Part shown: one piece after another, positions 35,588-44,009 of the stretch
Layout of the letters: the number at the start of each line of letters is the position of its first letter
How positions within the stretch are numbered: position 1 is the first letter of the stretch
Source: G965198795 sp965198795
GTDB taxonomy: Bacteria > Pseudomonadota > Alphaproteobacteria > Rhodospirillales > Casp-alpha2
Direction of reading: 5' to 3'
Length of the DNA stretch: 64,000 nt
Assembly (NCBI GenBank): GCA_965198795.1
Contig: OZ240674.1
Span: forward strand, 2,976,001-3,040,000
Position numbers and translations under genes: made by a program
The notes under the pieces: model-generated
Seen by the model: the letters and a program-made list of their open reading frames with translations, nothing else
Told to the model about the DNA's origin: nothing
Databases searched by the model: none

Positions 35588-36004
35588 GTGTCCACCGGCG
35601 ACGACAAATCGCAAATAGATTCCACGATCCAATGCCTCGCGGAGGACTATCTTGAGCTATGGCAATCGCAGTTGAACGCGTCATCGACCTTACCTCTAGC
35701 GCCCGGTTTGGAAGCCGCCCAGGCTCTCTGGCCACAGATGATGATCTTGATGGGCCAGGGACAGATGGCGTCGGCCGCGGCCCTCGCCGAGTTTTCCCAG
35801 CGGCGAAAGATGTCCGGGGACAGTCATGCCGCCAGTGACCCAGCCGCGCCGAACCGGCCCGCGTCCGCTCAATCTGATCATGATGAACGAGGCGCTGACA
35901 TGGCTGAATTGTTACGGCGCCTTGACTCAATCGAGGCCCGGCTTGCCGCCCTTGAAGGCGTCCCCAAAAGCCGAAGCGCTCGCAAAAAACCTCGAAGGCG
36001 TTGA
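35588..36004 (+). CDS. PhaE-like small protein upstream of PHA synthase
   Basis: A 138-residue frame from GTG 35588, which has AGAGGT upstream; the frame also extends back to 35468. The middle is helical (DYLELWQSQLNASSTLPLAP and QMASAAALAEFSQRRK), then comes a low-complexity stretch, then a coiled coil ELLRRLDSIEARLAALEGV and a basic tail. The arrangement (helical protein with a C-terminal coiled coil just before phaC) resembles the PhaE/PhaR subunits of class III/IV synthases, though direct similarity is not obvious. It overlaps the phaC frame by up to 179 bases, so the true phaC start may be later. Confidence 0.6.
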   Translation: MSTGDDKSQIDSTIQCLAEDYLELWQSQLNASSTLPLAPGLEAAQALWPQMMILMGQGQMASAAALAEFSQRRKMSGDSHAASDPAAPNRPASAQSDHDERGADMAELLRRLDSIEARLAALEGVPKSRSARKKPRRR

Positions 36005-37052
36005 CCGCGGCGCCTTCGAAACGGCTGTTCTCTCGCTGACGCGCGAGCGGTTCGAGCGGTTTCAAAAAGGCGTCGCCCGCTATCAAACCGCTCCCGCTTT
36101 TCCACCGCCCGATCCGCCACCGCCCATCTGGCGTGAGGGCACGACCAGCCTTCGCGCTTATGGCCCGCTTGATGGAAGCCGCACGCCTGTGCTGGTCATT
36201 CCTTCCCTGATCAATCGCTACACCGTGCTGGACTTGGCCGCGCGCCGGAGTTTACTGCGGGAGTTGAGTGACGACCGCCTCGCCGCCGTGGTTGTCGATT
36301 GGGACATACCGGGCGAGGAAGAGCGCGGCTTTGATCTAAACGCCTATGTCGAGCGCCTGGAGCGGGCTCTGACCGCCCTTTCGGCGTTGAGCGGAAAACC
36401 TCGCGCCGCCGTCATGGGCTATTGCATGGGCGGGCTGCTGGGTCTGGCGCTGAGTATCCGGCGTCCCCGGCGCGTCGCCGCTCTCGCGCTGTTGGCGGCG
36501 CCTTGGGATTTCCATGCGGATTTCCCGGTCCGGGAAAGAGAACAGCTCGCTGTTTTTCTGAATCAGGCCGAGCCCATCATGACGGCCACGGGCGCGCTGC
36601 CGGTGGATTTGCAGCAAACGATGTTTTGGGCCCGCGCCCCGCTGCAAGCGGGTGAGAAGTTCCGCAAGTTCTCGGGCCTGCCAAGAACAAGCGGCAAGTA
36701 CAAAGACTTTATCCGCGTGGAAGACTGGTTGAATGACGGCGTACCCCTGGCCGCGTCTGTCGCGCGCGAAACCCTTCGGGGCTGGTATCTGGAAAACAAA
36801 CCCGCCCGCGGCGAGTGGCGAGTGGGCGGGACATGGGTCTCACCCGCCAGGATTGCTTGTCCCACTCTGATCGTCAGCCCGAAGCGCGACACCATCGTGC
36901 CCCCAGGCTCCGCGCTCGCCTTAACCAGACAAATACCAGGGTCGGACCTGATTCAGGTCAATGCGGGGCACGTCGGAATGATTTTTGGTTCAGCCGTTAA
37001 AAGGCAAGTATATCGACCGTTGAGTAGCTGGATCAACCGGCATATAACTTGA
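35826..37052 (+). CDS. phaC: Polyhydroxyalkanoate synthase PhaC
   Basis: A PHA synthase of up to 408 residues. The catalytic Cys lies in the lipase-box-like VMGYCMGGLLGLAL (Cys200), with Asp356 in LIVSPKRDTIVPPGS and His383 in VNAGHVGMIFG. The size is near the short class III/IV type, which needs a PhaE or PhaR subunit. The first 60 codons overlap the PhaE-like frame, so a later start such as TTG near 35950 is possible. It is followed 79 bp later by phaA and phaB, giving a full acetyl-CoA to PHB route. Confidence 0.82.
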   Translation: MPPVTQPRRTGPRPLNLIMMNEALTWLNCYGALTQSRPGLPPLKASPKAEALAKNLEGVDRGAFETAVLSLTRERFERFQKGVARYQTAPAFPPPDPPPPIWREGTTSLRAYGPLDGSRTPVLVIPSLINRYTVLDLAARRSLLRELSDDRLAAVVVDWDIPGEEERGFDLNAYVERLERALTALSALSGKPRAAVMGYCMGGLLGLALSIRRPRRVAALALLAAPWDFHADFPVREREQLAVFLNQAEPIMTATGALPVDLQQTMFWARAPLQAGEKFRKFSGLPRTSGKYKDFIRVEDWLNDGVPLAASVARETLRGWYLENKPARGEWRVGGTWVSPARIACPTLIVSPKRDTIVPPGSALALTRQIPGSDLIQVNAGHVGMIFGSAVKRQVYRPLSSWINRHIT

Positions 37053-37131
37053 CGCATCAAGCGACCCGTCCTTAAGCCTTCATCAAAAAGCAGGCTCTCA
37101 CTCCCAGGCTTTCACTCCAAGGAGAAATCAT

Positions 37132-38307
37132 ATGACCGAAGTCGTCATAGCCAGCGCCGCCCGCACGCCTATCGGCGCATTCAGCGGCGCGCTCTCGTCC
37201 GTTCCGGCCCATTACCTGGGTGAGATCGCGATTCGCGGCGCGCTGGAACGCGCCAGTGTTTCGCCGGAAGAAGTCAACGAAGTGATCATGGGCCAAATCC
37301 TGTCCGCCGGCGCCGGTCAGAACCCGGCTCGCCAAGCCGCCGTTAACGCCGGCATTCCGGTCGAGGCCACGGCCTACGGCATCAACCAGCTTTGCGGTTC
37401 CGGCCTTCGCGCCGCCGCGCTCGGCTACCAAGCCATCAAGCTGGGCGACAGCCGGATCGTCGCCGCAGGCGGTCAGGAAAGCATGAGCCAGGCGCCGCAC
37501 TGCGTTCACTTGCGCAACGGAACCAAAATGGGCTCGGCCGAAATGATCGACACCATGATCAAAGACGGCCTGTGGGACGCCTTCAACGGCTATCACATGG
37601 GAACCACGGCCGAGAACGTCGCTCAGCGCTGGCAGCTGACCCGCGATGATCAAGACGCCTTCGCGACCGCTTCCCAAAACAAGGCGGAAGCCGCTCAAAA
37701 GGCCGGCAAGTTCAAAGACGAGATCGTTCCGGTCACCATCAAGGGCCGCAAGGGCGACGCCATCGTCGAGGAAGACGAATATCCGAAGCACGGCGTCACC
37801 GTCGAAAGCCTCGCCAAACTGCGCCCGGTCTTTTCGAAGGAGGGCACCGTCACCGCCGGGAATGCATCCGGCATCAACGACGGCGCCGCTGTCGTGGTCA
37901 TGATGTCCGGGGACGAGGCCAAGAAGCGCGGCGTTACGCCAATGGCGCGCATCGTAAGCTGGGCGACCGCCGGCGTCGATCCCGCAATCATGGGCGCCGG
38001 CCCGATTCCGGCCAGCCGTCTGGCGCTGGAAAAAGCCGGTTGGAAAACCGATGACCTGGATCTCGTCGAAGCCAATGAGGCCTTCGCCGCGCAGGCGTGC
38101 GCCGTCAACAAGGACATGGGATGGGACACGGAAAAGGTGAACGTCAACGGCGGCGCCATTGCGCTGGGTCACCCGGTCGGCGCTTCCGGCGCCCGCGTGC
38201 TCAACACGCTGCTGTTCGAAATGCGGAAGCGCGACGCGAAAAAAGGTCTGGCGACCTTGTGCATTGGCGGCGGCATGGGCGTCGCCATGTGCGTCGAGCG
38301 GGACTGA
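37132..38307 (+). CDS. phaA: Acetyl-CoA acetyltransferase (beta-ketothiolase)
   Basis: A 391-residue biosynthetic thiolase joining two acetyl-CoA to acetoacetyl-CoA. Nucleophile Cys88 lies in YGINQLCGSGLRAAALG, His347 in GGAIALGHPVGASGARVL and the second Cys in LATLCIGGGMGVAM. An AAGGAGAA site precedes the ATG. It is the first step of PHB synthesis; phaB follows after 190 bp. Confidence 0.96.
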   Translation: MTEVVIASAARTPIGAFSGALSSVPAHYLGEIAIRGALERASVSPEEVNEVIMGQILSAGAGQNPARQAAVNAGIPVEATAYGINQLCGSGLRAAALGYQAIKLGDSRIVAAGGQESMSQAPHCVHLRNGTKMGSAEMIDTMIKDGLWDAFNGYHMGTTAENVAQRWQLTRDDQDAFATASQNKAEAAQKAGKFKDEIVPVTIKGRKGDAIVEEDEYPKHGVTVESLAKLRPVFSKEGTVTAGNASGINDGAAVVVMMSGDEAKKRGVTPMARIVSWATAGVDPAIMGAGPIPASRLALEKAGWKTDDLDLVEANEAFAAQACAVNKDMGWDTEKVNVNGGAIALGHPVGASGARVLNTLLFEMRKRDAKKGLATLCIGGGMGVAMCVERD

Positions 38308-38497
38308 TCCGGAAAAAGACCGGTAAGAGGACGTAAAACGCTCGTCGGCAAGCCATTTTACGGATACGCGGGGCGGCGGCGGACATATCCGTGTTCCGTT
38401 CTCTTCCGGTTTCGCGGATTTACAGGCAAGCTGGGGCGAAACGTCCATGTTCGATATTGGCCGTCACGAAGAAGGCCGCACTTAGAGGAGGACTCCC

Positions 38498-39223
38498 ATG
38501 TCTCGTGTCGCACTTGTCACTGGCGGCAGCCGGGGTATCGGTCGCGCCATTTCAGAAGCCCTCAAGGCGGCGGGTTACACCGTCGCCGCCAATTATGCGG
38601 GCAACGATGAAAAGGCGTCGGCGTTCAAAGAGGAAACAGGCATTCCGGTCTACAAATTCGATGTGGGCGATTTTGACGCCGTGGCCGCCGCCGTGCGGCG
38701 GATCGAGGGAGATATCGGCCCGATCGACGTGCTAGTGAACAATGCGGGCGTCACACGCGACAAACCGCTGCACAAAATGGACAAAGAGCACTGGGACACG
38801 GTGATCAACACCAACCTGACCAGCCAGTTCAACTTGTGCCGTAACGTGATCGACGGCATGCGCGAGCGCAAGTTCGGCCGCATCATTTCAATCAGCTCGA
38901 TCAACGGTCAAAAGGGTCAGTTCGGCCAAACCAACTATGCCGCCGCCAAGGCGGGCGATCTGGGTTTTATCAAAGCCCTTGCCCTTGAAACGGCGTCCAA
39001 AGGCATCACCGCCAACGCCATTGCGCCGGGTTATATCGGCACCGAGATGGTCATGGCCGTGCCCAGGGAAGTTCTGGACACCAAAGTCATCCCGCAGATT
39101 CCCGTCGGCCGCTTGGGTGAGCCGGAGGAAATCGCGCGTTGTGTTGTGTTCCTGGCGTCCGACGAGGCCGGTTTCATCACCGGCTCGACGCTCAGCGCCA
39201 ACGGCGGCCAGTACATGATCTAG
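38498..39223 (+). CDS. phaB: Acetoacetyl-CoA reductase
   Basis: A 241-residue short-chain dehydrogenase that reduces acetoacetyl-CoA to (R)-3-hydroxybutyryl-CoA. The cofactor motif is VTGGSRGIGRAISEAL, and the Ser-Tyr-x-x-x-Lys set lies in ISISSINGQKGQFGQTNYAA followed by AKAG; the QKGQFGQTNY stretch is typical of PhaB. AGAGGAGG precedes the ATG. It completes the PHB set with phaC and phaA. Confidence 0.96.
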   Translation: MSRVALVTGGSRGIGRAISEALKAAGYTVAANYAGNDEKASAFKEETGIPVYKFDVGDFDAVAAAVRRIEGDIGPIDVLVNNAGVTRDKPLHKMDKEHWDTVINTNLTSQFNLCRNVIDGMRERKFGRIISISSINGQKGQFGQTNYAAAKAGDLGFIKALALETASKGITANAIAPGYIGTEMVMAVPREVLDTKVIPQIPVGRLGEPEEIARCVVFLASDEAGFITGSTLSANGGQYMI

Positions 39224-39383
39224 GGGACGTCAAATCCGCGAAGCGGCGCGTGTTACCGGCGCGCCGGCGGCCGCCTTGGCGTTGATCGCCGCGCGTTTCA
39301 GAAAAGACGGAAGCAAGAGATCATCTCCGCGCCCGGCAATCGTCTTAAAATCGCCGATGTCCCTTGAGAGGAGAGGTGGAACG

Positions 39384-39851
39384 TCAACCCCGAGCGTTCT
39401 CCACAGGCGCGCCCCAGTCTTTCTCAAGCACGTCACGCAGAGCATTCACGCCTTTCGCGCCCAGACGGCCGCAGAGTTCCTCCTCCAGTTTGGTGATCAC
39501 TTCAATCGCTTTATCATCAAGGGTGCGTCCCAGCAGGGTAAGTTTCACCAACTTGACGCGCTTGTCCGCCGGGCTATCGACGGTCTCGACCAAGTTCATC
39601 CGCTGAAGGTCGCCCACCAACTGGTGCATGGCTTGGCGCGTCACGGTTGAGCGGCGCGCCAGTTCGGAAATACTGGTGCCGTTCTTGTCAAGGCTCGCGA
39701 GCGCCAATAGCTGGGCGGCGGTAAGCGGCGGCAAATGCGAGAATTCGGCGTCCAGACGCATACCGCGTTCGAACCAGCGGAAGCCTTTGATCAACAGATA
39801 TGCCAGATTCGGCCCAGCGGCGGAACTCATATGGCGCGACATCTCGTTCAT
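39384..39851 (-). CDS. MarR family transcriptional regulator
   Basis: A 155-residue winged-helix regulator. The DNA-binding part is ISELARRSTVTRQAMHQLVG followed by DLQRMNLVE and a wing with DKRVKLVKLTLLG. The N- and C-terminal helices give the dimer arms. Target genes are not evident; it converges on phaB and lies near GST and a broken cupin gene. Confidence 0.88.
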   Translation of the reverse strand: MNEMSRHMSSAAGPNLAYLLIKGFRWFERGMRLDAEFSHLPPLTAAQLLALASLDKNGTSISELARRSTVTRQAMHQLVGDLQRMNLVETVDSPADKRVKLVKLTLLGRTLDDKAIEVITKLEEELCGRLGAKGVNALRDVLEKDWGAPVENARG

Positions 39852-39990
39852 GCATGGCCTCCATCGGCGCCGGTGGAGGCGATTTCCCGTAAACCGTCAA
39901 CCCACCACACAATAAACTAACACATTTTTGCTGCAATGCAACATGGTCGGGGAATTATGATTGAATTCGCCATAAACTTCCGGGATTTGT

Positions 39991-40409
39991 TTATTTCCCC
40001 GGCTCCCAATCCTCAGGCGCCAGCTCGAATCCCTCGAATTCGAACGCAGGCGCGACAACGCACCCCGCCAGAGACTAGTCGCCTAAAGGCCGTGCGGCCT
40101 GCCAGCAGCCCGCGGGCACGATTACCTGCGGCGTTTGATCCGCTCCCGCTCCCAATAACAGGGGCCTGGAACTGACGCCATCGCCGGAAAGGCTAAGCTC
40201 GACGCCGTCACCCGCGTGGTGGCGCCAGATTTCACCGCATCCACTTTATGCCAATGGGAGCGCTCGCCCGCGGCCGGCAGGTAATAAATACTGGTCACGG
40301 CGCCCCGGGCGCCGCCTAGACCGAAGTCGCGGTGGGTTTCACGGTAATGTCCCCCTTCGGGATGAGGCTGAAGAGCGAAACGGCGGATGATGTCTTCCGC
40401 GCTATCCAT
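39991..40409 (-). pseudogene. Cupin (DUF985) protein with a frameshift and a stop
   Basis: The minus-strand frame from 40409 encodes IRRFALQPHPEGGHYRETHR and TSIYYLPAAGERSHWHKVDA, the N-terminal half of a DUF985 cupin. At GCGGTGAAATC one G appears lost; adding it gives VEIWRHHAGDGVELSLSG and VIVPAGCWQAARPLGD. An in-frame TAG then breaks the same frame at LGD-stop-SLAGCVVAPAFEF, where a Trp (TGG) is likely, and it ends at TAA 39991-39993. Two independent lesions make it a probable pseudogene. The role of DUF985 cupins is unknown. Confidence 0.7.
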
Positions 40410-40433
40410 CGCCTCGCCCTTTTCTTTAATGCT

Positions 40434-41051
40434 TCACCGCCCGCCCTGCTCGCGCGGCTCGGTCGAAGCGACGGACGGACGTTTCGAAACCTCGGCGAGC
40501 CAGGCCGCGAGCTTTGGAAACTTGGCGTCGAAGTCAGGCTCCTTCATGCCGCGGAACTCCAGCCATCCCATTGCGCTGACGACGGCGATCTGGCCGATGC
40601 CGAATTTGCCGCTCCAGCTATCCGCATCCTCCTCCAAAGTCTTGAGAATACGCCCGATGACCATGTTTTGACGATCAATCCAGCCTTGACGCGGGCTGCC
40701 GCCCCCTTGACGCTGCTCCAGCAGACGGCGAATACCGGTTTCCGCGACGCCGTCACCCATGGCTTGCAGGTTCAGCGCGGCCCAACGCTCGCCCCCCGAC
40801 GATGGGATCAGTTTTTTGCCATTGTGCAAACTGTCCAAATATTCACAGATCAACGAAGAGTCGATCAACGTCTCGCCGCCGTCCGTGATCAGGGCCGGCA
40901 CTTTTCCGAGCGGGTTGTCCTTACCGATATCCGTGTCCGGGGCCCAGACGTCGGCGGCCTCACGCTCAATCCTGGCGTCCAGGCCGGTTTCGATCGCGAC
41001 GATGGAGACCTTGCGGACAAACGGCGAGGTCGAAGAATAACGAAGCTTCAT
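40434..41051 (-). CDS. Glutathione S-transferase family protein
   Basis: A 205-residue protein with the thioredoxin-like N-terminal domain (MKLRYSSTSPFVRKVSIVAI, active Ser in the SPF segment) and the glutathione-binding GKVPALITDGGETLIDSSLI followed by CEYLD. The C-terminal helical domain has GIGQIAVVSAMGWLEFR. GSTs of this type detoxify electrophiles, but the substrate is not predictable. It is divergent from a methyltransferase gene. Confidence 0.9.
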   Translation of the reverse strand: MKLRYSSTSPFVRKVSIVAIETGLDARIEREAADVWAPDTDIGKDNPLGKVPALITDGGETLIDSSLICEYLDSLHNGKKLIPSSGGERWAALNLQAMGDGVAETGIRRLLEQRQGGGSPRQGWIDRQNMVIGRILKTLEEDADSWSGKFGIGQIAVVSAMGWLEFRGMKEPDFDAKFPKLAAWLAEVSKRPSVASTEPREQGGR

Positions 41052-41155
41052 TGGAATTCCTCTGCTTGATCAGGAACGGGGACGGAACGGCCGGGACAAT
41101 ATCACTCCAATCGCGCGCAATCCACGGTGTGATGACCTGTTAACGAACTCGGCGT

Positions 41156-41899
41156 ATGCTGCCGGGCATGTGGGTGGATGTTGCCGATCTTCGGGACTTT
41201 TACGCCTCCGGCCTTGGACAATCGGCGGGCCGGATCGTCTCGTCCCGGGTTCGCGAACTTTGGCCCTCCGTCCAAGGAGAGAGTGTTCTGGGCCTCGGTT
41301 ACGCGCCTCCCTACCTCGAACCGTTCCGCGACGAGGCCTCTCATTTGATCGCCGCCATGCCGGCCGGCCAGGGAGTTTTACCCTGGACCGGGAAAAGAGG
41401 CGGTCAGACGGCGCTTGTCAACGAATTCATCCTGCCGCTGCCTGACTCGTCCATGAACAGAATTCTGCTGGTTCACGCCCTTGAATGCGCGGACCACGTT
41501 CAGATCATGCTGCGCGAGATATGGCGGGTGGTGGCGGAAGGCGGCCGCTTGATCGTCATCGTGCCAAACCGGACGGGGCTTTGGTCCCGTCTGGAGCGCA
41601 CGCCTTTTGGTCACGGCAAGCCCTATTCCCCGAGCCAGCTGTTCCGCCTGTTGCGAGACAACCTGTTCACACCCTTGAATACCCGCCACGCACTCTTCAT
41701 GCCGCCTTTCCGCGCGCGTTTCATGCTGGGCTCCGCCTCGGCATGGGAACGCGCGGGCGGCTGGATGATGGACAGCTTCGCGGGCGTCGTCGTCATTGAG
41801 GCCGTGAAGCAGATTTACGCCGTCCCCCCGGCGGCCGAGCCTCACCGTCTGGCCGGTTACCTGCCGATCCCAAAACCGTCATATCAAGGCCGGCGCTGA
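41156..41899 (+). CDS. Class I SAM-dependent methyltransferase
   Basis: A 247-residue protein; ATG 41168 (MWVDVADLRDFYASGLGQSA) is the likelier start. The degenerate motif I is SVLGLGYAPPYLEPFR, followed by NEFILPLPDSSMNRILLVHA and a post-motif GGRLIVIVPNRTGLWSR. This type occurs widely in Alphaproteobacteria, often near hydroxyacylglutathione hydrolase genes. Substrate unknown. Confidence 0.82.
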   Translation: MLPGMWVDVADLRDFYASGLGQSAGRIVSSRVRELWPSVQGESVLGLGYAPPYLEPFRDEASHLIAAMPAGQGVLPWTGKRGGQTALVNEFILPLPDSSMNRILLVHALECADHVQIMLREIWRVVAEGGRLIVIVPNRTGLWSRLERTPFGHGKPYSPSQLFRLLRDNLFTPLNTRHALFMPPFRARFMLGSASAWERAGGWMMDSFAGVVVIEAVKQIYAVPPAAEPHRLAGYLPIPKPSYQGRR

Positions 41900-41991
41900 G
41901 CGGACCTTCCTTGCCCGGTTTTCTTTGCTTTTAAAGGGGGCTCCGATTATCACTAGGCGCCTTGGCCGAAGAAAGACATTGACGTTCACCC

Positions 41992-42912
41992 ATGTCCCTC
42001 AACAAACAAAAACAACTTTCCGCGCTTCGCGACCAGATCGACGCCCTTGACGATCAAATTCATGATCTGTTGATGGAGCGCACCCGCATTGTGGAAGGCG
42101 TTCGGGAACTCAAAAAGGGCGAGGCGGTAAAGATCCGCCCCGGCCGCGAGGCGGAAATCATCTATCGCCTGCTGGGCCGTCATGCAGGTAATTTCCCGTC
42201 ACGCGAGCTGTTCCGCATTTGGCGCGAGATAATCGTCGCGACGCTTGGTTTCGAGGGACCGTTTTCCGTCGCCGTGCAGGTGCCCGAAGACGCGCCGGCT
42301 TATTGGGACCTGGCCCGCGACCAGTATGGCGCGTTCACGAGGACCAGACGCTTCAGCACGGCGAACAGCGTGGTCGAGGCCGTCCGCAAGCAAGACGCCA
42401 CACTGGGAGTTCTGCCCCTGCCGCGCGCCGGCGACGCGGTTAAACAGATGTGGTGGCGGTTCATGGTCTCCGACGCCAAGGACACGCCGAAAGTGATCGC
42501 CCGTCTGCCCTTCGCCGGCCCCGGCAATCACCCGGACGCCAGGGGGTTGGAAGCCCTGGTCATCTGCCCGCAGGTAAAGCCTGAAGCCACAGGGCGCGAC
42601 CGGACCTATATCGCCGTCGAGGCGGAGGAGGACATCCCGTTCCGGCGTATCAAGACGGCCCTGAGCGACATCGGTCATTCGGCTGTGTTCAATCAGCTCT
42701 GGCATGATCCGAACCGGCCGGCTGCCTGGACTTATCTTGTCGAGCTGTTCGGCTTCGTTGACGACAATCCGGACGAACTCGGCCGATTAAAGGACAAAAT
42801 CGCGGGCAGGGTCACGCGTATCGTTCACCTAGGCGTCACGGCGACGCCCTTGAGTGAACAAGAATACCTGCCGAAGCAGGATAGAAAACCGGGGACGAAG
42901 GCGAAGGACTAA
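41992..42912 (+). CDS. Chorismate mutase with a C-terminal prephenate dehydratase-like domain
   Basis: A 306-residue protein. The first 90 residues are an AroQ-type chorismate mutase (SALRDQIDALDDQIHDLLME, RTRIVEGVRELKK, FREIWREI-like FRIWREIIVATLGF), turning chorismate to prephenate. The rest resembles a periplasmic-binding-fold prephenate dehydratase domain with a possible ACT tail (FGFVDDNPDELGRLKDKI), but the catalytic Thr-Arg-Phe motif of PheA is not visible, so dehydratase activity is doubtful. hisC and tyrA follow directly, forming a Tyr/Phe-oriented cluster. Confidence 0.85.
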   Translation: MSLNKQKQLSALRDQIDALDDQIHDLLMERTRIVEGVRELKKGEAVKIRPGREAEIIYRLLGRHAGNFPSRELFRIWREIIVATLGFEGPFSVAVQVPEDAPAYWDLARDQYGAFTRTRRFSTANSVVEAVRKQDATLGVLPLPRAGDAVKQMWWRFMVSDAKDTPKVIARLPFAGPGNHPDARGLEALVICPQVKPEATGRDRTYIAVEAEEDIPFRRIKTALSDIGHSAVFNQLWHDPNRPAAWTYLVELFGFVDDNPDELGRLKDKIAGRVTRIVHLGVTATPLSEQEYLPKQDRKPGTKAKD

Positions 42913-42914
42913 TC

Positions 42915-44009
42915 ATGACCACGCCAAAACCGCGGCCCGGCGTTCTCGACATCGCGGCTTATGCCGGCGGCGAGAGTAAAATTGACGGTTTCGAGCGCGT
43001 CATCAAGCTCAGTTCCAACGAAGGAGCCCTAGGCCCCAGCGATCTGGCCGTCAACGCCATGACCGGCGCCGCGCGCGGCGTTCATCGCTATCCCGACGGC
43101 GGCGCCGCCAAGTTACGCGCGGCCATCGCCGAAGTTCACGGTCTTGACGCGGACCGGATCGTCTGCGGCGCCGGGTCGGATGAAATCATCAGCCTTTTGT
43201 GCCAGGCTTACGTCGGCGCCGGCGATGAGACCGTCTATTCGGAACACGGCTTCATGATGTACGCAATCTCAACCAAAGCCGCGGGCGGCGTCCCCGTAAT
43301 GGCGAAAGAAGAAAACCTGACCGCCAACGTTGATAATCTGCTGGCGGCGGTTACGGACAAAACGCGGATCATGTTCATCGCCAATCCCAACAACCCGACG
43401 GGAACTTGGTTGCCGCGTTCCGAATTAGAGCGGCTGCGCGCCCGCCTCCGCGAGGATGTGCTTTTGGTGATCGACGGCGCGTACGCCGAATACATGTCCG
43501 ACCCAGATTATGAGCCGGGGGCCGCTTTAGCCGGCGCGTCCGACAACACAGTCATGACCCGCACGTTCTCAAAAATCTACGCCATGGGGGGCGCCCGCCT
43601 AGGATGGGGATACGCGCCTGAAACCGTCGCCGACGCGCTGAACCGGGTACGGGGACCTTTCAATGTTTCCGCTCCCGCCCTAGCTGGCGGCGCGGCGGCC
43701 GTGCGAGACCTGGACTTCATCGAACGGAGCCGGGCGCACAATGACGAATGGCTGAAGCGCACGCGGGACGCCATGCGGCTGTTGGGCCTGGAAACCCCGG
43801 ACGGCCGCGGCAACTTCATCCTTGTCCGGTTCCCGGACGTGAAAGGTCAAACTGCGGCCGACGCCGACGGCTATCTCAAATCCCGGGGCGTTATCGTCAG
43901 ACGGGTCGCCGGTTACGGTTTGCCGGACTGCTTGCGCGTCACCATCGGCGCGGCGGACGAGATGGAACTGTTCATCGCCCATATGCGGACATTCATGGGC
44001 GGGACATGA
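42915..44009 (+). CDS. hisC: Histidinol-phosphate/aromatic aminotransferase
   Basis: A 364-residue PLP enzyme of fold type I. The PLP Lys lies in TRTFSKIYAMGGARLGWGY, and other marks are IKLSSNEGALGPS, RYPDGGAAKLRAAIAEVHG, IANPNNPTGTW and LLVIDGAYAEYM. It starts three bases after the chorismate mutase stop and its stop overlaps tyrA. This placement between chorismate mutase and TyrA suggests it makes tyrosine or phenylalanine as well as, or instead of, histidinol phosphate. Confidence 0.92.
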   Translation: MTTPKPRPGVLDIAAYAGGESKIDGFERVIKLSSNEGALGPSDLAVNAMTGAARGVHRYPDGGAAKLRAAIAEVHGLDADRIVCGAGSDEIISLLCQAYVGAGDETVYSEHGFMMYAISTKAAGGVPVMAKEENLTANVDNLLAAVTDKTRIMFIANPNNPTGTWLPRSELERLRARLREDVLLVIDGAYAEYMSDPDYEPGAALAGASDNTVMTRTFSKIYAMGGARLGWGYAPETVADALNRVRGPFNVSAPALAGGAAAVRDLDFIERSRAHNDEWLKRTRDAMRLLGLETPDGRGNFILVRFPDVKGQTAADADGYLKSRGVIVRRVAGYGLPDCLRVTIGAADEMELFIAHMRTFMGGT

